NCBI GenBank assembly: GCA_902597695.1
Contig: CACJYH010000018.1
Span: 1-11,472 of the forward strand
Origin: an uncultured Pelagibacteraceae bacterium
Lineage (GTDB): Bacteria; Pseudomonadota; Alphaproteobacteria; Pelagibacterales; Pelagibacteraceae
Reading direction: 5' to 3'
Length of the DNA stretch: 11,472 nucleotides
In this document: positions 8,019 to 11,472 of the stretch, in pieces
Position numbering within the stretch: the stretch's first letter is position 1
Layout of the letters: each line of letters opens with the position of its first letter
Translations under genes and position numbers: made by a program
The notes under the pieces: generated by a model
Told to the model about the DNA's origin: nothing
The model's input: only the letters and a program-made list of their open reading frames with translations
Database searches by the model: none

Positions 8019-8136
8019 AATAAAATTATTTTTTCAATTCAAAATTGTATAAATTAAATTAGACTAAAATTTGTTTTTGTATATAAATTAATTGATTCAT
8101 TATTCAAATAAAATTTAAAATAATAACTGAGGTTAA
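8019..8136. other. Divergent intergenic region between NDUFA12-like and NrdJb-like genes
   Basis: This is the longest gene-free stretch in the window (118 bp), extremely AT-rich, and must carry promoters for both flanking genes. TTG-containing and TATA-like words are frequent (for example TATATAAATTAATTG around 8080-8094), but none gives a convincing -35/-10 pair, so I assign no promoter. A Shine-Dalgarno-like GAGG at 8129-8132 precedes the ATG at 8137. I see no RNA gene or repeat. Confidence 0.6.
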
Positions 8137-8961
8137 ATGGCAAAATATTTAGTTGAAACATATTACACTTGTACTTTTAAAGTAAATCATTATTTAGACG
8201 ACATTAATGAAACTGAGCTTAAAAATTTAGAAAAACGTGACGATGGTAAATTTGAAGTCCTGGACGTAAAACTTGATAATAGAAAAACCAAAAGCTTAGA
8301 TCCAAATAATAAAAAAATTGTTGAGAATAAAAAAATTGATGTAGTTGCAACAAATAATCAAACACCATCAAAAAATTTAGAGAGTATAATTCAATCAAAT
8401 AAAAATAATTCAGAAAAATCTGGAAAAAGATTTAGTATGCCCGATAGAAGAAAAGGCTATATACAAAAAGCAACTATTGGTGATCATAAGGTTTATTTAC
8501 ATACCGGTGAATATGAAGATGGTAAAATTGGAGAAATTTTTATTGATACAAGTAAAGAAGGCGAATTAGTTAAAGCTCTTATGAACAATTTTGCTATAGC
8601 AGTATCTTTAGGTCTACAATATGGGGTTCCACTGGATGAATTCATAAGTGCTTTCGTTGGCACAAAATTTGAACCTTCCGGTAAAGTTCATGGAAATGAT
8701 AGAATTTTAACTGCCACATCAATTCTAGACTATATTTTCAGAGAATTAGCAATCTCTTATCAAAATAGAGAAGATTTGGCTCATACACCTTCGATCGGTA
8801 ATTCAGAAATTTCAAATATTGATGAGCAAAACTCAGATGATCAAAATCAGCTTTTGAAAATAGTAAAGGATATTACTAGTAAAGGTTTTGTGAGAAATAA
8901 CTATAAGAAAAATTTAGTTGATTTATCAGATGTAAAAATAAATCTTAAAGGTAAAAAATAA
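8137..8961 (+). CDS. Orphan NrdJb-like protein: C-terminal domain of class II (B12-dependent) ribonucleotide reductase
   Basis: A 274-residue protein whose middle (about residues 97-216) closely resembles the C-terminal TSCPD-type domain of adenosylcobalamin-dependent ribonucleotide reductase: [54 protein letters not shown] and [13 protein letters not shown]. In Pseudomonas this region is a separate protein, NrdJb, beside NrdJa. Here there is no NrdJa or other reductase gene nearby. It is preceded by a unique N-terminal module (about 1-50, [16 protein letters not shown] onward) and a low-complexity Asn/Lys linker (about 55-96), and followed by a polar tail. The only cysteine is Cys12, so it lacks the redox cysteine pair that re-reduces the reductase. 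The actual role is unknown; a nucleotide-sensing or assembly role is speculation. The start has a GAGG four bases upstream. Confidence 0.82.
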   Translation: MAKYLVETYYTCTFKVNHYLDDINETELKNLEKRDDGKFEVLDVKLDNRKTKSLDPNNKKIVENKKIDVVATNNQTPSKNLESIIQSNKNNSEKSGKRFSMPDRRKGYIQKATIGDHKVYLHTGEYEDGKIGEIFIDTSKEGELVKALMNNFAIAVSLGLQYGVPLDEFISAFVGTKFEPSGKVHGNDRILTATSILDYIFRELAISYQNREDLAHTPSIGNSEISNIDEQNSDDQNQLLKIVKDITSKGFVRNNYKKNLVDLSDVKINLKGKK

Positions 8962-8962
8962 T

Positions 8963-10741
8963 TTATTTTTTTATTTTGAGAGCTAGATTAAGCTCCTTTA
9001 GTTGTTTATCATCTATTGATGAAGGAGCATTCATCATTAAATCTTGAGCGTTTTGATTCATGGGAAACATAGTTACTTCCCTAATATTTTTTTCGTTGGC
9101 CAAAAGCATTATTATTCTATCAATTCCAGGAGCTATTCCCCCATGCGGTGGTGCACCATAGCTTAAAGCATTAATCATTCCGCTAAATTTTTCATCAACT
9201 TGATCTTTATCATAACCGGCAATAGCAAATAATTTATACATAAGTTCAGGAATATGATTTCTTATAGCACCAGATGAAAGTTCAATCCCATTACATACTA
9301 TATCGTACTGATAGGCTAACATATCCAAAGGTTTTTCAAAGTTAAGTTTTTTAATATCTCCTTGCGGCATCGAAAAAGGATTGTGACTAAATTCAATTTT
9401 GTCTGTTTGTTCGTTTTTTTCAAACATTGGATAATCAACTACCCAACAAAATGCAAAAACTTTATCATCTATTAAATTTAAGTCTTTTGCAATTTTATCT
9501 CTAGCCAAACTAGTTATTCGCTCTAAATCCTTTTTATTACCACAAGCCATAAATATACTATCTCCAACTTTTGCACTTGTTTTTTTCATGATTTCTTCTA
9601 AAGACTCTTTTGAAAAGAATTTACCCACCGGCCCTTTTGCAGAAATCCCATCTTCAATAGTGAAATAAGCTAGACCAGAAGCTCCCTCATCTTTTGCCCA
9701 TCTATCAATATTATCAAAAAAGCTTCTTGGTTTATCTTTCGTATTCTGAGTAACAATACATCTTACATTTGAGCCAGACTTCACAAGTTTTTTAAAAATA
9801 TCAAATGAAACATCCTCTCTTGTAAAAATTTCTGTTATGTCCTCAATTATCAGTGGATTTCTAAGATCAGGCTTATCACTTCCATACTTTAAAAGAGCAT
9901 CTCTATAAGTAATTCTTGGAAATTTTTCTGTTATAATTTTTTTTTTTGAGAATTTTTTAAAGGTGTTAACTAATAATTGTTCAACGACTTTGAAAACATC
10001 CTCTTGCTCAACAAAAGACATCTCTAAATCTAATTGATAAAACTCTCCTGGACTTCGATCAGCACGAGCATCTTCATCTCTAAAACATGGAGCGATTTGA
10101 AAATATTTATCAAAACCCGAAACCATTATGAGTTGCTTAAATTGTTGAGGTGCCTGCGGCAAAGCATAAAACTTACCTGGGTTTAATCTACTTGGCACAA
10201 GAAAATCTCTTGCTCCCTCAGGACTTGATGAAGTTAATATTGGTGTTTGGAACTCTAAAAAACCAAATTTATTCATTTCATTTCTGATAAACGAAATAAC
10301 TTTTGATCTCAAAATAATATTTTCATGAATTTTTTTTCGTCTTAAATCTAAATATCTATATTTTAGTCTGATTTCTTCAGAATATTCTTGATCACTAAAA
10401 ACAGGCATTGGCAATTCTTTGCACTTACCTAAAATAACAAAATTTTCGATAGTAACTTCAATCTCTCCTGTTTCTATCTCTTTATTGATTGTATCAGTTG
10501 ATCTATCAATTACTTTACCCTCTACATTAATAACTGTTTCAAGTTGTAATTTTTCTAAATCTTTAAAGTTTTTATTTTCTTTATCTACTATACACTGTGT
10601 GATGCCATAATTATCACGTAAATCTAAAAATAAAAGATTTCCATGATCACGCTTTTTATTAATCCAACCTGAAAGCAAAATATTACTCCCGACATTTTTT
10701 TTTCTAAGTTCGTTACAATTGTGACTTCTATATTTGTTCAA
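8963..10741 (-). CDS. aspS: Aspartyl-tRNA synthetase, bacterial type (TTG start)
   Basis: Class II synthetase that charges tRNA-Asp. At 592 residues it has the bacterial architecture: an anticodon-binding OB domain (about 1-105, with GWINKKRDHGNLLFLDLRD), a catalytic core with motif 1 around FLEFQTPILT (161-170), the flipping-loop SSSPEGARDFLVPSR, motif 2 FRDEDARADRSPGEFYQLDLE (220-240), the bacterial insertion domain in the middle, and motif 3 GIAPGIDR (535-542). The start is TTG at 10741, with a GGGAG about five bases upstream, immediately next to the hda stop. His33 aligns with E. coli Leu30; histidine here is associated with non-discriminating enzymes that also charge tRNA-Asn, which would imply GatCAB elsewhere in the genome. 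It is convergent with the NrdJb-like gene, with a 1-bp gap. Confidence 0.96.
   Translation of the reverse strand: MNKYRSHNCNELRKKNVGSNILLSGWINKKRDHGNLLFLDLRDNYGITQCIVDKENKNFKDLEKLQLETVINVEGKVIDRSTDTINKEIETGEIEVTIENFVILGKCKELPMPVFSDQEYSEEIRLKYRYLDLRRKKIHENIILRSKVISFIRNEMNKFGFLEFQTPILTSSSPEGARDFLVPSRLNPGKFYALPQAPQQFKQLIMVSGFDKYFQIAPCFRDEDARADRSPGEFYQLDLEMSFVEQEDVFKVVEQLLVNTFKKFSKKKIITEKFPRITYRDALLKYGSDKPDLRNPLIIEDITEIFTREDVSFDIFKKLVKSGSNVRCIVTQNTKDKPRSFFDNIDRWAKDEGASGLAYFTIEDGISAKGPVGKFFSKESLEEIMKKTSAKVGDSIFMACGNKKDLERITSLARDKIAKDLNLIDDKVFAFCWVVDYPMFEKNEQTDKIEFSHNPFSMPQGDIKKLNFEKPLDMLAYQYDIVCNGIELSSGAIRNHIPELMYKLFAIAGYDKDQVDEKFSGMINALSYGAPPHGGIAPGIDRIIMLLANEKNIREVTMFPMNQNAQDLMMNAPSSIDDKQLKELNLALKIKK
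8980..8995 (+). terminator. Possible terminator hairpin for the NrdJb-like transcript
   Basis: Nineteen bases past the plus-strand stop, GAGCT-AGATTA-AGCTC forms a perfect 5-bp stem with a 6-base loop, followed by CTTTAGTTGTTT, only moderately T-rich. It lies inside the 3' coding end of aspS on the other strand. The stem is short and the U-tract poor, so this is a weak call. Confidence 0.25.
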
Positions 10742-11404
10742 TTATTCTCCCAATACCTCTTTAATTGTACTTAAATTTATAGGTTTTTTTTTTTTTAAAC
10801 TTACTTCGTCAATTTTATATATAAAATCAACAATTTTTCCATATGATCTATCAATTCTTTTAATAATAAAGTCAATTAATTTTTTATCTATTGATATTTG
10901 ACGATCAGATAAATTTTTTAAAATTAAAGCAAATAAAAGTTCATCATCAGGTTTATCAATATTTTGAAGTAAAAAATTTTTTGATCTAGATTTTAAGTCA
11001 TTCAACTTAAAATCAATGTTTACAATAGAACTTTCAGAGGTAACTATTAAATATTTGTTATCTTGTTCAACTATATTGTACAGAGTAAAAAATAAATTTT
11101 CATTTATCTTTTCAGACACATCTTCTAAAACAATATTTTGGAAGTCTTTTATTTTTTTAAAATCATTATCACATAATGAATTAGCTTCAATTTTAGTCCC
11201 TTTATTTTTTTTTAAAAAAATATTAATTAAATGTGACTTTCCAGAAAATTTTTCACCACTAATATTGAGAAAATTTTTTTCCCATTTGGGCCATTTTTTT
11301 AATAAATCAAATATTTGCTTATTGCTTTTTGATACATAAAAATCATCTTCTTTAAAATTACCATCATAATTAAATTTAATAATTTCTTGATTTATATCTT
11401 TCAT
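10742..11404 (-). CDS. hdaA: Hda-like DnaA-related AAA+ ATPase (regulatory inactivator of DnaA)
   Basis: Homologue of the DnaA AAA+ domain without the DNA-binding domain. In alphaproteobacteria HdaA, with the sliding clamp, stimulates ATP hydrolysis by DnaA and so limits re-initiation. The 220-residue product has an N-terminal EDDFYVSKSNKQIFDLLKKWPKW segment typical of the family, a Walker A-like GEKFSGKS (50-57, Lys56), a Walker B-like IVLED (91-95), a sensor 1 region VTSESS (121-126), a possible box VII arginine (Arg140) and sensor 2 around Arg186 in DRSYG. I see no clear clamp-binding motif at the N-terminus. I chose the ATG at 11404 because it overlaps the upstream stop as ATGA; an ATG at 11416 would add four residues. 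aspS follows directly. Confidence 0.85.
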   Translation of the reverse strand: MKDINQEIIKFNYDGNFKEDDFYVSKSNKQIFDLLKKWPKWEKNFLNISGEKFSGKSHLINIFLKKNKGTKIEANSLCDNDFKKIKDFQNIVLEDVSEKINENLFFTLYNIVEQDNKYLIVTSESSIVNIDFKLNDLKSRSKNFLLQNIDKPDDELLFALILKNLSDRQISIDKKLIDFIIKRIDRSYGKIVDFIYKIDEVSLKKKKPINLSTIKEVLGE

Positions 11405-11472
11405 TGTAAAATCCATGCCTTATTATGGACGCTAAAAACAAAATTTTCATCTTTCATTAATTTTAAAAATAT
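11401..11472 (-). CDS. 3' end of an unidentified gene upstream of hdaA
   Basis: On the minus strand an open frame runs from the right window edge to a TGA at 11403-11401, giving 23 residues ending HNKAWILQ. The TGA overlaps the chosen hdaA start as ATGA, the classic arrangement for coupled genes, which is the main evidence that the frame is real. The fragment is too short to assign to a family. Confidence 0.5.
   Translation of the reverse strand: MFLKLMKDENFVFSVHNKAWILQ

Noticed and set aside
11016..11339. 107-residue plus-strand open frame
   Set aside because: It is antisense to the Walker A to sensor 1 region of the Hda-like gene; composition is that of a reverse-complement shadow.

Overview
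The window looks like a piece of chromosome from a SAR11-clade (Pelagibacterales) alphaproteobacterium. This rests on very AT-rich DNA with lysine-, asparagine- and isoleucine-rich proteins, extremely tight gene packing, and alphaproteobacterial gene content: an NDUFA12-type complex I accessory subunit next to a DUF2155 protein, an aroQ-accB-accC cluster, and an HdaA-like DnaA-related ATPase. The clade call is an inference from style and content; no rRNA or other definitive marker is present.

Layout from left to right. (1) Positions 1-2230, minus: penicillin-binding protein 1A (mrcA), its C-terminus cut off by the window edge. (2) 2324-4099, plus, divergent from mrcA: an RNase E/G ribonuclease with a charged insertion in its S1 domain and no zinc-link cysteines. 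(3) 4868-5080 then 4092-4865, minus: the thiazole-synthesis pair thiS-thiG, convergent with rne and overlapping its end by 8 bp. (4) 5097-7301, plus: aroQ-accB-accC with overlapping junctions, giving type II dehydroquinase and the biotin carrier and biotin carboxylase subunits of acetyl-CoA carboxylase. (5) 8018-7298, minus: NDUFA12-like protein followed by an exported DUF2155 protein. (6) 8137-8961, plus: an orphan protein built around the C-terminal TSCPD-type domain of class II ribonucleotide reductase (NrdJb-like), with no catalytic subunit nearby. (7) 11472-8963, minus: the last 23 codons of an unidentified gene, an Hda-like protein and aspartyl-tRNA synthetase, packed as one apparent operon.

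Almost everything is housekeeping: cell-wall synthesis, RNA turnover, thiamin thiazole, shikimate pathway, fatty-acid initiation, respiration, replication control and translation. There are no rRNA or tRNA genes, CRISPR arrays, insertion sequences, phage genes or obvious repeats. The longest gene-free stretches are 118 bp (8019-8136) and 93 bp (2231-2323).

I did not find a new multi-gene system. The observations most worth a second look are the orphan NrdJb-like protein, the clean loss of the RNase E zinc-link, the use of the ThiS C-terminal glycine codons as a perfect Shine-Dalgarno sequence for a TTG-started thiG, and divergent starts of thiS and aroQ only 16 bp apart.
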